Part shown: positions 8,960-17,671 of the stretch, piece after piece | Layout: every line of letters begins with the position of its first letter | Position numbering within the stretch: position 1 is the first letter of the stretch | NCBI RefSeq assembly: GCF_030144325.1 | Contig: NZ_CP126308.1 | Span: 248,001 to 312,000, forward strand | Reading direction: 5' to 3' | Source: Bosea vestrisii | GTDB lineage: Bacteria; Pseudomonadota; Alphaproteobacteria; Rhizobiales; Beijerinckiaceae | DNA: 64,000 nt | The notes under the pieces: generated by a model | What the model was told of the DNA's origin: nothing | Databases searched by the model: none | Seen by the model: the letters and a program-made list of their open reading frames with translations, nothing else | Program-made: the position numbers and the translations under genes

Positions 8960-9642
8960 ATGCGTACTTTGGTGGTAGAAGACCACGCTGATTTAGCTTC
9001 CACCGTCGAGGGGCGCTCTCCGACAACGGCTTTGCCGTGGACCTGACCTACACGCTGGACGAGGCGTCCGTCGCCTTCGGTTGCGCCAGCTACGACATTC
9101 TGCTGCTCGATCTTGGCCTGCCGGACGGAGACGGGCTGAGCTGGCTCAAGCAGCTGCGGCGCAACGGCCATTCCACCCCTGCCCTGGTGATGAGCGGCCA
9201 CAACGACATCATCAGGCGAATCGAGATCTTCAATGGAGGCGCCGACGACTTCCTGCCCAAGCCGCTGTCCACCGACGAACTCATCGCCCGCATGCGGGCC
9301 GTCCTGCGGCGGTCGAACCAGGTGACAGACCCGATCATGTCCGTTGGCAATCTGAGCTTCGATCCGGTCGGCCGTCAGGCCTGGATCGCTGGCGCGCCGA
9401 TGAAGATCGCGCGGCGCGAGCTCTGCATTCTCGAATTCCTGCTTAACCGCGTCGGCAGGATCGTCACGCGCGCTTCGCTGGAGGACAGTCTCTACGGGTT
9501 CGACGACGAGGTCTCGACCAATGCGCTGGAGGTCGGAATCTACCGGCTGCGCTCGCATCTCAGCCAGTCGGGCGCTGATCTGCGCATCCGGACCGCTCGC
9601 GGCATCGGCTATGTGCTCGAGCCCAGCGAGAGCCCGCGCTGA
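8960..9642 (+). CDS. ttsI: OmpR/PhoB-family response regulator, probable TtsI-type T3SS activator (frameshifted near start)
   Basis: About 227 residues in two frames. The ATG at 8960 encodes MRTLVVEDHADLASTVE; at a GGGG run (9009-9012) the frame moves by -1 and continues GALSDNGFAVDLTYT through the rest. Receiver domain: acidic pair ED, phospho-acceptor in YDILLLDLGLPDGDG, Thr/Ser switch in PALVMSGH, Lys in LPKPLS. Winged helix: RRELCILEFLLNRVGRIVTRASLEDSLYG, NALEVGIYRLRSHL, IRTARGIGYVLE. No histidine kinase is nearby. Rhizobial TtsI is an orphan OmpR-type regulator encoded next to rhcC2, exactly as here, and its target boxes are present in the island, so the ttsI assignment is well founded. 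Without the run-length error the gene would be intact; the alternative start GTG at 9037 would lack the first receiver strand. Confidence 0.8.
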
Positions 9643-9769
9643 TACCCCGGTTCCTCGAAACGACCGGCCGGTGTCACGCAGATGACATCGGCCTCTGCCT
9701 GACATGATGACAGAACCTTTGCCGAGCAAATCGCACGCAGACCATCAAATCGATGACGGAAGACCTGTC

Positions 9770-11188
9770 GTGAGATCGAGCCTGTCGACTCCGATCGCCG
9801 CCGCCTTCTGCGCCGTGGCGGTTCTTTTCTCCCATGCCGCGATGCCGCAGGCCACCAGGCGCGAGCCGGTTTCGGCAAAGCAATCGGCTCCACCTGCCGT
9901 GCCGGAAAGCCAGCGCGGGACACTCACCCTGACCTCGTCGCGCGGCGAGACGATCCAGCTCTCCCAAACCGCCTCGAGCATTTTCGTCGCCGATCCGACG
10001 ATCGCCGATTTCCAGGCGCCGTCCAGCAAGACGATCTTCGTCTTCGGCAAGAAGTCGGGCCGCACCAGCCTGTTCGCGCTGAACGAGGCCGGCCAGGCCC
10101 TCGCCGAGTACCAGGTCATCGTCACCCAGCCGATCGAGGACCTGCGCGAGCTGCTGCGCGCGCAGGTCGGCGACCATCCGATTCGGGTCAGCTATACGCC
10201 GCGCGGTGCGATCCTCAGCGGCATAGTGCCGAACGCCGACACCGCCGACACCGCAAAATCCGTGACCGAGCAGTTCCTCGGAGCCGGCGCGATCATCGTC
10301 AACAGGATCAAGGTCGCCGGCTCGCTGCAGGTCAATCTGCATGTCCGGGTCGCCGAGGTCTCGCGCAGCGCGATGAAGGCGCTCGGCGTCAACCTCACAG
10401 CCTCCGGCCAGAGCGGCAATTTCAGCTTCGGCGTCCTGCGCGGGACCGGCAGCGGCAGCGGAGCCTCCCAGGGCGGCGGCACGATCGGCCTCGGCTTCAG
10501 CGCCGGCAACACCAATATCAGCGCCGTCCTCGATGCGCTCGCCGGCGAGAAGCTGGTGTCTGTCCTGGCCGAGCCGAATCTCACCGCGATCTCCGGCGAA
10601 TCGGCCAGCTTCCTCGCCGGCGGCGAGTTTCCGATCCCGGTCTCGCAGGGCAATCAGCAGGTCACCGTCGAATTCCGCCGCTTCGGCGTCAGCCTGGAAT
10701 TCGTGCCGACCGTGCTCAACAACAACCTGATCAATGTCCGGGTGAAGCCCGAGGTCAGCGAGCTCTCCGCCCAGGGTGCGGTCACCATCAACGGCATCTC
10801 GGTGCCTGCTTTGTCGACGCGCCGCGCCGATACCGTGGTCGAGCTCGGCAGTGGCCAGAGCTTTGCCATCGGCGGGCTGATCCGGCGCAATTTCACCACC
10901 AATATCAGCGCCTTCCCCTGGCTCGGTGACCTGCCGGTGCTCGGCGTGCTCTTCCGCTCCTCCGCCTTCCAGAAGGAGGAGACGGAGCTCATCATCATCG
11001 TCACGCCCTTCATCGTCCGCCCAGCCACCGGTCCAAACGCGATCGGAGCCCCGACCGATCGCATCGCGCCGCCTTCCGATTCGCAGCGCGCCCTGACCAA
11101 TACCCTGGCGAAGCCCCCGCGCGGTCGGCGCGCCCCGGCGACCACCGTTCCAGGCGCCACCGGCGAGGCCGGCTTCATCATCGAATGA
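9770..11188 (+). CDS. rhcC2: Secretin subunit RhcC2, CpaC/RcpA (Tad pilus) type
   Basis: Outer-membrane secretin. After a signal peptide (SSLSTPIAAAFCAVAVLFSHAA) come the CpaC-type N-domain (RGETIQLSQTASSIFVADP, TIFVFGKKSGRTSLFALN), a BON-like domain (DLRELLRAQVGDHPIRV) and the secretin core (VEFRRFGVSLEFVPTV, VKPEVSEL, VELGSGQSFAIGGLIRR, PWLGDLPVLGVLFRS, ETELIIIVTPFIVRP). I prefer the GTG at 9770, with CGGAAG nine bases upstream, because it starts directly at the signal peptide; the ATG at 9704 would add 22 polar residues. In rhizobia the T3SS secretin is split into RhcC1 and RhcC2; the RhcC1 partner is at 20547. The ATGA junction with the next gene indicates co-translation. Confidence 0.85.
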   Translation: MRSSLSTPIAAAFCAVAVLFSHAAMPQATRREPVSAKQSAPPAVPESQRGTLTLTSSRGETIQLSQTASSIFVADPTIADFQAPSSKTIFVFGKKSGRTSLFALNEAGQALAEYQVIVTQPIEDLRELLRAQVGDHPIRVSYTPRGAILSGIVPNADTADTAKSVTEQFLGAGAIIVNRIKVAGSLQVNLHVRVAEVSRSAMKALGVNLTASGQSGNFSFGVLRGTGSGSGASQGGGTIGLGFSAGNTNISAVLDALAGEKLVSVLAEPNLTAISGESASFLAGGEFPIPVSQGNQQVTVEFRRFGVSLEFVPTVLNNNLINVRVKPEVSELSAQGAVTINGISVPALSTRRADTVVELGSGQSFAIGGLIRRNFTTNISAFPWLGDLPVLGVLFRSSAFQKEETELIIIVTPFIVRPATGPNAIGAPTDRIAPPSDSQRALTNTLAKPPRGRRAPATTVPGATGEAGFIIE

Positions 11189-11994
11189 GGACAGCGATGC
11201 CCTTGCGATATCTCTTCGGCGTGCTGCTTTCCGGCGCCGTCCTCGGCGGCTGCAACAGCAGCCTTCCGACCTATTACGAGCCAACTGCGCAGGCGATCCT
11301 GGTCGAGCCCGAGAACAATGTCCTCCTGCTCAACGCGCTCGGTGGGGCGGAAGGACGGCGGCTCGCCGATCTGATCGCGACGATACGGCGCGACGTGCGC
11401 GACGGCGTCCATGTCGAGATCACCAGCGACAGCCCGTCCCTGCGCGCCGGCGTCGCCCGCCTGGCGCGCCGGCTCGGTGTCGATCCCGACAATATCCGCC
11501 AGTTCGCTGGTCAGGCCGACCGGCTCGGCCGCTTCCGGGCCCGCGTCGTCGTCGTCGCCTACAGGGCGATCCCGCCGGTCTGCCCGTCGCTCCACATCGT
11601 CGGCCCCTCGGTCGAGGACAATTCCTTCGACCAGACGCTGGGCTGCTCCGTTCGATCCAGTCTGGCGCTGACGATTGCCGATCCCAGCCATCTACTCGGC
11701 AATGACGCCGTGGTCGCGAGCCAGGGCGACCGGGCGGCGATCCCAGTTGCGAACTACCGGACCTTTGCGGCCGGCAACCGCTCGCAGGCGGGCGGCATCT
11801 CGACCTCACCGACGGGCAGCCCGACCCGCAGCCGGCGGCAGCGGAACGGCGACGACGCGATAGCGTGTTTCAAACCTGGCCGGTCGCGTAGAGCGCCTTG
11901 GCCACCGCCTGGAAATACTGCGACGGAATCGCGTTCCCAAGCTTGGCCTTGCGCAGGAGCACACGCACCAGAGCATCGTCCTCGACGATGCTGA
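11185..11994 (+). CDS. CpaD-like outer-membrane lipoprotein of the T3SS
   Basis: Signal with lipobox (LSGAVLGGC) followed by a CpaD-type domain: ILVEPENNVLLLNALGG, ADLIATIRRDVRDGVHVEITSD, GVDPDNIRQF, RARVVVVAYRAIPPVCP, CSVRSSLALTIADPSHLLG. CpaD/RcpB works with the secretin in Tad pili; in strain NGR234 a lipoprotein gene (y4xK) follows rhcC2, so this is probably its counterpart. The start overlaps the secretin stop. The last ~45 residues are Arg/Pro-rich and run antisense through the end of sctU; a change of frame near 11800 would instead end at the TAG at 11889, just past the sctU stop, so the printed C-terminus may be wrong. Confidence 0.75.
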   Translation: MRTAMPLRYLFGVLLSGAVLGGCNSSLPTYYEPTAQAILVEPENNVLLLNALGGAEGRRLADLIATIRRDVRDGVHVEITSDSPSLRAGVARLARRLGVDPDNIRQFAGQADRLGRFRARVVVVAYRAIPPVCPSLHIVGPSVEDNSFDQTLGCSVRSSLALTIADPSHLLGNDAVVASQGDRAAIPVANYRTFAAGNRSQAGGISTSPTGSPTRSRRQRNGDDAIACFKPGRSRRAPWPPPGNTATESRSQAWPCAGAHAPEHRPRRC

Positions 11995-12910
11995 CGCTCA
12001 GCTCACGCGCTTCCTCCAGCAGCCGGTCTGTACTGCCGCCCTTGCCGCGACAGACCACGATCGGCACGCCTGTCTCGCCGCGGACATAGCGCAAGCCGAT
12101 CAGGCCGTTCCGCCCGCGCAGCACCAGCGTGGCGCGGCGCATACCCAGCGGGGGCAGGCTCGCCGCCTCCTGCCGCAGCCGGCGATACTCGCCTTTCAGT
12201 TGCGGATTGCCTTCCTGCTCCTTGAACTCGCGCTTGGCCTCAGTCTCGGTCATGCGCATCTCGCGCATGAACAGCCAGCGCTGGGTCAGGAGATCGAGCA
12301 TGCCGGCGATCAGGAAGGCGGCGGCGGCGATGCCCATCAGCAGCTTGGTCTCGGTTCCGACCACGAAACCGATGCAACCCATGCCGCAGACCGGCAGGTA
12401 GACCAGCGTCTTCCACATTCCGAGGACTACGAACAGGAAGGTGATGCCGAGGAAGATCGCCTTGAACAGCGTCTTCGCCAGCTCGATCAGCGAGCGCAGG
12501 CTGAAGATGCGCTTCATGCCCTCGATTGGATTAATGTTCTCGAATTTCGGCTTGACCAGCTCGAAGGAGAACACCAGCCCGCGATTGGCGATGAAGCTCG
12601 CCGCGATCCCGGCGCCGACCATCACACCCAGAAACGGCAGCACCGTCCCCATGCTGAGCTCCGCCAGGATGCCGAGCGCCTGCCGGACACCCGTCTCAAA
12701 CGACAGGGGCTGCAGCTTGTCGGCAAGGAGCAGCGCCTCCTTCCATTTGTCCTCGATCTCACCAGCTTCCGACCAGAGCCAGGCGATGCCGGCGCAGGTG
12801 CCGGCCGCCGTCGCGAAGTCGAGGCTGCGCGGCACCTGGCCCTTCTTGCGAGCATCCCTGAGCTTCTTGGCCGAGGGCGGAAGCTTCTTCTCCTCGCCGG
12901 AATCGCTCAT
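11870..12910 (-). CDS. sctU: T3SS export apparatus switch protein SctU (RhcU/FlhB family), without NPTH
   Basis: 346 residues. N-terminal SGEEKKLPPSAKKLRDARKKGQVPRS is the family hallmark, followed by four membrane segments and the cytoplasmic tail. In nearly all FlhB/SctU proteins the tail contains NPTH, where the chain cleaves itself between Asn and Pro to switch substrates. Here the aligned stretch reads RATLVLRGRNGLIGLRYVRG, so all four residues are changed although the frame is clean and the flanking region (GIRY-like GLRYV) is kept. It is the last gene of the sctI-to-sctU minus-strand operon, overlapping sctT by four bases. Substrate switching may therefore work differently in this system. 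Confidence 0.9.
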   Translation of the reverse strand: MSDSGEEKKLPPSAKKLRDARKKGQVPRSLDFATAAGTCAGIAWLWSEAGEIEDKWKEALLLADKLQPLSFETGVRQALGILAELSMGTVLPFLGVMVGAGIAASFIANRGLVFSFELVKPKFENINPIEGMKRIFSLRSLIELAKTLFKAIFLGITFLFVVLGMWKTLVYLPVCGMGCIGFVVGTETKLLMGIAAAAFLIAGMLDLLTQRWLFMREMRMTETEAKREFKEQEGNPQLKGEYRRLRQEAASLPPLGMRRATLVLRGRNGLIGLRYVRGETGVPIVVCRGKGGSTDRLLEEARELSVSIVEDDALVRVLLRKAKLGNAIPSQYFQAVAKALYATGQV

Positions 12911-13728
12911 TTCAGCAGCTTCTGGAACTGGTCGACCACGCCCTGGCTCAGCTCGATCTCGGAACGCATGTACTCGACGAGGTAAACGGCGTAGACGACC
13001 ATGAAGATCGCGAAGCCGACATTCTTCAGCGTCGGCGCCAGGTCGTTCGGCTTGAATTGCGGCGCGAAGCGGCCGAGCAGCATGACCGAGATGTCGATCA
13101 GCAGCAGGAAGATCAGCACGGGCCCGGCGACAAGCAGCATGACCCGCATGATGTGGTCGAGCAGGGCGACCAGCTCCATCGCTCCTTGCGTCGACAGTGT
13201 CGGGGCGAAATTCGTCACCGGCCAGATCAGATAGCTCTTGTAGAGGCCGTCGATCATCGTCTGCAGTCCGTCGGTCACGACGAAGATCGTGATCGCGGCG
13301 ATGCCGAGCAGGAGCCCGGTCGCCGAGGCCTGGCTGCGCGTCGCCGGATCGACCGGCGCGACCTCGCTACTGATGCCGCGCTGGGTATCGATGATCTCGC
13401 CGACCGCCTGGATGCTCCAGAGCGGGATGCTGAGCAGCGTGCCGAGCAGCAGGCCGACGAACACCTCCTTCAAGCCGAGCAGCGCCACCTTAACCATGCG
13501 AGTGCCGCCATCGAGGAGCGCAACCGCATCGGCCGTATGCTGGAGAATCGGCAGCGCGATCGCGAGCGCGAGACCGCCGCGGATCAGCCCGCCGATCTGC
13601 GGCCGGGTGAAGACCGGCAGGATCAGCATGATGCCGATGGCGCGTGCCGAGCCGAGACTCGCGGCGACGACGAGCTCGAGCGCCGCCAGGATCAGCTTCT
13701 GGATCTCTTCCGGCGACAGGTTCGGCAT
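12907..13728 (-). CDS. sctT: T3SS export apparatus protein SctT (RhcT/FliR family)
   Basis: 273 residues with six to eight hydrophobic segments. FliR/SctT signature regions are visible: IGIMLILPVFTRPQIGG, LGLKEVFVGLLLGTLLSIPLWSIQAVGEIIDTQRG (the conserved G-x-x-I-D-x-Q-R-G), LIWPVTNFAPT, and a long conserved loop LLGRFAPQFKPNDLAPTLKN. With SctR and SctS it makes the core export gate in the inner membrane. It starts 13 bases after sctS and its stop overlaps sctU. Confidence 0.93.
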   Translation of the reverse strand: MPNLSPEEIQKLILAALELVVAASLGSARAIGIMLILPVFTRPQIGGLIRGGLALAIALPILQHTADAVALLDGGTRMVKVALLGLKEVFVGLLLGTLLSIPLWSIQAVGEIIDTQRGISSEVAPVDPATRSQASATGLLLGIAAITIFVVTDGLQTMIDGLYKSYLIWPVTNFAPTLSTQGAMELVALLDHIMRVMLLVAGPVLIFLLLIDISVMLLGRFAPQFKPNDLAPTLKNVGFAIFMVVYAVYLVEYMRSEIELSQGVVDQFQKLLK

Positions 13729-13741
13729 GAGTGGGCGCCGG

Positions 13742-14020
13742 TCAGCGCCGCGACGCCGTGAGCGCCGGAAATTCGGTGAAGACCTGCTTGCTGTATTCCA
13801 GCAGCGGCGCGGTCAGGAGCGGCGAGAACAGTCCGAGCACCGCGACGATCACCAGGAGCTTCACCGTCAGCGGCAGCGTCTGGTCCTGGATCTGCGTCGC
13901 CGCCTGGATGATGCCGATGACCAGGCCGACAACGAGTGCGGCGACCAGCGGCGGCAGCACCCAGATCATGAAGACCACCAGCGCCCGGCTCATATGGGTC
14001 AGGATGCTCGCTTCATCCAT
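13742..14020 (-). CDS. sctS: T3SS export apparatus protein SctS (RhcS/FliQ family)
   Basis: 92 residues, two transmembrane helices, standard FliQ/SctS length. Conserved core IWVLPPLVAALVVGLVIGIIQAATQIQDQTLPLTVKL (in two stretches). The ATG at 14020 is preceded by GGGAG and begins MDEASIL; an upstream TTG would add two residues. Lies between sctR and sctT in the conserved R-S-T-U order. Confidence 0.93.
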   Translation of the reverse strand: MDEASILTHMSRALVVFMIWVLPPLVAALVVGLVIGIIQAATQIQDQTLPLTVKLLVIVAVLGLFSPLLTAPLLEYSKQVFTEFPALTASRR

Positions 14021-14032
14021 GCGCAATCTCCC

Positions 14033-14702
14033 TCATCCGCCGCCTGGCACGGTGTAGCTCAGCACCAGCCCGTGCATCAGCCGCGACCAGCCATCGATTG
14101 CGACGAACAGGAAGAGCTTGAACGGGATCGAGATCACGGTCGGCGAGACCATCGACATGCCCATCGCCATCAGGGATCGTGGTCACCACGAGATCGATGG
14201 TGATGAAGGGCAGATAGAGCAGGAAGCCGATCTCGAAGGCGCGTTTGAGCTCGGAGATCAGGAAGGCCGGCACCAGTATGACGAGATCGTCGGCATTGGC
14301 CCGGCCGCGCATCTCCGGCGGCCAGACCTGCTGGGTTGATGACAGGAAGAAGCGCCGCTGCTCCTCGCTGGTGAAGCGCTTGAGATGCTCGCGCAGCGGC
14401 TCCTGCCCCTGCTTGGCGGCAAGCTGCCAATCTTCGAAGCTCTGATAGCGCAACTGGCTGTCGGTGAGGCGGTTATAGGTCTGCTCTGCCACCGGGGCGC
14501 TGATGAAGACCGTGAGAATCAGCGCGGCGCCGTAAAGCACGATGTTGGGCGGCACCTGCTGCGCGCCGAGGGCATTGCGCACCAGGAAGAGCACGACCGA
14601 AACCTTGACGAAGGCCGTCATGGTCACGACCGCGAAGGCGAGCAGGCCAAGGCCGACCGTGACCGCGAGAAGCGCCAGGATTCCAGGCTGGATCTCAGGC
14701 AT
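14033..14702 (-). CDS. sctR: T3SS export apparatus protein SctR (RhcR/FliP family), broken by a one-base insertion
   Basis: The first ~177 residues are a clear SctR (TMTAFVKVSVVLFLVRNALGAQQVPPN, VPAFLISELKRAFEIGFLLYLPFITIDLVV in parts). At 14173-14175 a CCC (minus strand) replaces the expected CC, and the frame is lost; read in the next frame the protein continues with the expected FliP end (ILMAMGMSMVSPTVISIPFK, LFLFVAIDGWSRLMHGLVLSY) to a TGA at 14033. The intact product would be about 222 residues, normal for SctR. As printed, the frame runs on into nonsense and stops at 14013 inside sctS. An assembly error is more likely than a real lesion because every neighbour is intact. Confidence 0.85.
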
Positions 14703-15801
14703 TGCCGGCCAGCCTGCCGTGCAGCCGCACGCCCAGCGTATCGCCGACGCGCACGATCTCGCCGCGGCCGATCAGGCGGCCATTGGCGAGGATATCGACC
14801 GGGCCGTCGAGCGGGCGGCCGAGTTCGAAAACATGTCCCTCGCCGGCGGAACGCAGCGCGCCGAGCGTGATCGGCCAGCGCCCGCATTCGAAGACCAGCG
14901 TGACCTCGACATCGTCGAGCTCCAGGTCGGAAGGCGATTGCGTCGCCTCGGTCGGTGCTGTCATCGGGGAGGTCTCCAGGGGATTTGGCCGCGGGCGGAA
15001 GCGGCCGCGCAGACGAAGCCGTTCGCCCGCCGCCTCGGCTGGGGCCCATAGCGTGTCGACAACGAGGGTGATCTGGCCGCGCGCCAGCGGGCACTCCTCC
15101 GGCAGCAGCACGTCGCCCGGCCGGGCACTGCGCAGGATGCCCGCCGCAATGCGCAGCGAGCCGATCTCGCCAGCCGCCATGACCGGAAAGTCCTCGGGGA
15201 GCGGGGGCTTCTGCTGCGGCAGCTGCCGCAACAGCGAAGCGATCGCCAGGAAAGGCGGCGGTACCGCGCCGTCCACTAGGGAGAACAGGAACAGGCGACC
15301 TTTGCCCCGGGCCTGGCCAAAGCCGATATCGACCTCGAGAAGCGGCCCGCCCGGGCTCGCCTCGCGCACCTCGACGAGGCGCATGCCCTGTCCCGTCTGC
15401 GCCTCGAGCTTGGCCAGCAGGGGGCTCGAGCGCGAGTTCGAGGACAAGCGAGCGGCCGGGCTCGGTCGGCAAGGCGAGACCAGGCTGCATCGTCGCAAGC
15501 AGCCCGTCGACGATCGCCGCCGGCAATGACAATACGAGCCTGTGTCCGGCGATCTCCCAGAGGAAATCCAGCATCGGCGCGACGGGGGCACATCCTCCCA
15601 GCACAGTCGCTCGATGCGAAACGAGACGGCGCGCTCGCCAAGACGCCCCGACCAGGCTGCCCTCGCGGCCACGACATCGTTGATCCAGCCGGCCACGGCG
15701 CTGGAGAGTGTAAGCCGTGGCTTGAAAACGGCATGCGTTGCCAGCTCGTCGGACGAGAATCCGGCGAGGCGTTCCGCTCGCGCCAGCATGGGAGCCGACA
15801 T
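14695..15801 (-). CDS. sctQ: T3SS sorting-platform protein SctQ (RhcQ), with two compensating frame changes
   Basis: Cytoplasmic C-ring component. The C-terminal SpoA domain is plain: LELDDVEVTLVFECGRWPITLGALRSAGEGHVFELGR (in parts), VDILANGRLIGRGEIVRVGDTLGVRL. Between about 15588 and 15425 the sensible protein is in another frame (VAPMLDFLWEIAGHRLVLSLPAAIV, GRSLVLELALEP in parts), flanked by C5 runs on the minus strand at both ends; one base missing in the first and one extra in the second restores a normal SctQ of ~369 residues. The nominal frame stays open throughout, so automated annotation would hide the problem with 55 wrong residues. ATG at 15801 follows the sctO stop by two bases; the end overlaps sctR. 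Confidence 0.8.
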   Translation of the reverse strand: MSAPMLARAERLAGFSSDELATHAVFKPRLTLSSAVAGWINDVVAARAAWSGRLGERAVSFRIERLCWEDVPPSRRCWISSGRSPDTGSYCHCRRRSSTGCLRRCSLVSPCRPSPAARLSSNSRSSPLLAKLEAQTGQGMRLVEVREASPGGPLLEVDIGFGQARGKGRLFLFSLVDGAVPPPFLAIASLLRQLPQQKPPLPEDFPVMAAGEIGSLRIAAGILRSARPGDVLLPEECPLARGQITLVVDTLWAPAEAAGERLRLRGRFRPRPNPLETSPMTAPTEATQSPSDLELDDVEVTLVFECGRWPITLGALRSAGEGHVFELGRPLDGPVDILANGRLIGRGEIVRVGDTLGVRLHGRLAGNA

Positions 15802-15803
15802 CG

Positions 15804-16337
15804 TCAAGCGCGGACATCCGTCGTCTGCGATGCAAGCGCTCGCCCGTGACGGAGCACGATATCGTCCTCGATCTCGATCTCGCCGAGATGCTCGCTGCGC
15901 AGCTGCCTCGTCCGGTGGATGTCGCCTTCGATCAATTGCCATTTGCGCAGCACGGCCGAGCTCCTGGCCCAATGCGCCCGGCTCTCGGACGCAGCCGCCT
16001 CCGCTTTCCGGTGCGCGGCGCCGGCATCGTCGAGCGCTGTGCGACGCCGCTCGACCGCGGCGGTGAGCTGTTCCAGCGTCCGCTGGCCGCGCTCCAGCTC
16101 GCCACCGAGCAGCGGATCGGAGATGATCAGCCGGCGATAAAGCTCGCGCTCGAATGCCGTCCGTTCGGCTTGCGCAGCGACCAGTTCCTCGTGCGCGCTC
16201 GCCTCGGCGAGAGCCGCTGCGCGGCGCTTCGCATCCATGGCCTGCCACTCGCTCAGGGCGCGGCGCTCGCGCATACCTTTCACATGCCGCAATGCCGAGA
16301 CATGCGAGGAGCTTATCCGGTCAGACGCGACAGCCAT
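15804..16337 (-). CDS. sctO: T3SS stalk protein SctO (Y4yJ-like)
   Basis: 177 residues, almost wholly alpha-helical and charged, with long coiled-coil stretches (MDAKRRAAALAEASAHEEL, LERGQRTLEQLTAAVERRR). FliJ/SctO proteins are poorly conserved in sequence but are recognised by this composition, by size and by location between sctN and sctQ, which holds here. SctO links the ATPase to the SctV ring. The ATG at 16337 lies inside the last codons of sctN (25-base overlap), pointing to translational coupling. Confidence 0.75.
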   Translation of the reverse strand: MAVASDRISSSHVSALRHVKGMRERRALSEWQAMDAKRRAAALAEASAHEELVAAQAERTAFERELYRRLIISDPLLGGELERGQRTLEQLTAAVERRRTALDDAGAAHRKAEAAASESRAHWARSSAVLRKWQLIEGDIHRTRQLRSEHLGEIEIEDDIVLRHGRALASQTTDVRA

Positions 16338-17671
16338 GCGACCGTTTCCTCGAAAGTTGAGTGCTCGTCCTCGGCCTGACGCAGGAAGCCGCGCATTTCG
16401 TCGATCGTGCCGATGGCCCGGTCGGTCAGCGGATCGCTGCCGTGCTTGTACTCGCCGACCCGCACCAGGAACTCCGCGTCGGCGTGGCGGGCGAGAAGGT
16501 CGCGCATGAAGGCTGCTGACTTGCGCTGCGCCGCAGAGACCACCGCGTCCATCACGCGGCTGCGGCTGGCGAGCACGTCGATCGCGGGGAAATGCCCCTG
16601 TGCCGCAAGCTGGCGCGAGAGGATGACATGGCCGTCGAGAATGCCGCGCGTCTCTTCGGCGATCGGATCGCCCGTGCCGTCGCCCTCGACGAGCACGGTA
16701 TAGAAGGCGGTGATCGAGCCGCTCTCGCCCATGCCGGCCCGCTCGAGCAGCCCGGGCAGCATAGCGAAGACCGAGGGCGGAAAGCCGCGCCGCGTCGGCG
16801 GCTCGCCCGCAGCGAGCCCGATCTCGCGCATGGCGCGCGCGAACCGCGTCAGCGAATCCATCAACAGCACGACGCGCAGACCCTGCTCGCGGAAATGCTC
16901 GGCCACTGTGGTCGCCATATGGGCGCATTGCGCCCGCTCCATTGCGGAGCGATCCGAGGTTGCCACCACCATAACCGTGCGCTGCAACCCGTCGGCGCCG
17001 AGATGACGCTCGATGAATTCGCGCACCTCGCGCCCGCGCTCGCCGATCAGCGCGACCACGGCGACATCGGCATCGGCACCCTTGACGATCTGCGCCAGCA
17101 AGGTCGACTTGCCGCCGCCCGGCTCGCCATAGATGCCGATGCGCTGGCCCTCGCCACAGGTCAGCAGTCCGTCCATGGCGCGGATGCCGAGCGAGAGCGG
17201 CCGCTCGATCAGGCGCCGCGCCATCGGATTGGGCGCGCCGCGGCGCAGGGGCCGGGTTTCCGAGATGGCAAGTGCCGCCTTGCCGTCGAGCGGCCGGCCG
17301 AAACTATCGACCACCCGCCCGAGCAAAGCCTTGCCTACGGGCACTTCGAGCATGCGGCCGGTCGAGACCACTTCGGTACGGCTGGACAGACCCTGCAACT
17401 CGCCGATCGGCGTCAGCATGACGCCATCCTGCGACAGCCCGACCACTTCAGCCTCAAGCGACCAGCCGGTGCGCGGATCCTGCAGCAGACAGAGCTCACC
17501 GATACGGACATCCGGCACCACGGCGTGGATCAGCGTGCCGACGGCGCGCGTGATCCTGCCCCTGACTGCACGGGTATCGATCCGCTGGGCGGTCGCACGC
17601 AGGCGGGAAAGCGCCGTCCCCAGCCCTGCATCGGGGCTCGCCTCTCCGCCGGCGGGAAACGGGATTGTCAC
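16313..17671 (-). CDS. sctN: T3SS ATPase SctN (RhcN)
   Basis: 452 residues, normal for SctN/FliI. F1-like ATPase: Walker A GIYGEPGGGKSTLLAQ (Lys188), catalytic Glu in ALIGERGREVREF, Walker B VVLLMDSLTRFARAMRE, and the family-specific GEPPTRRGFPPSVFAMLPGL and GSITAFYTVLVEGDG segments. It unfolds and detaches chaperone-bound effectors at the base of the injectisome. I start at the GTG at 17671, which overlaps the sctL stop (GTGA) and gives MTIPFPAGGEA; longer versions read through the sctL end. Confidence 0.95.
   Translation of the reverse strand: MTIPFPAGGEASPDAGLGTALSRLRATAQRIDTRAVRGRITRAVGTLIHAVVPDVRIGELCLLQDPRTGWSLEAEVVGLSQDGVMLTPIGELQGLSSRTEVVSTGRMLEVPVGKALLGRVVDSFGRPLDGKAALAISETRPLRRGAPNPMARRLIERPLSLGIRAMDGLLTCGEGQRIGIYGEPGGGKSTLLAQIVKGADADVAVVALIGERGREVREFIERHLGADGLQRTVMVVATSDRSAMERAQCAHMATTVAEHFREQGLRVVLLMDSLTRFARAMREIGLAAGEPPTRRGFPPSVFAMLPGLLERAGMGESGSITAFYTVLVEGDGTGDPIAEETRGILDGHVILSRQLAAQGHFPAIDVLASRSRVMDAVVSAAQRKSAAFMRDLLARHADAEFLVRVGEYKHGSDPLTDRAIGTIDEMRGFLRQAEDEHSTFEETVAWLSRLTG

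Noticed and set aside
9674..11284. 536-residue minus-strand frame across rhcC2
   Set aside because: Antisense of a clear secretin; His/Arg/Asp-rich with no family features.
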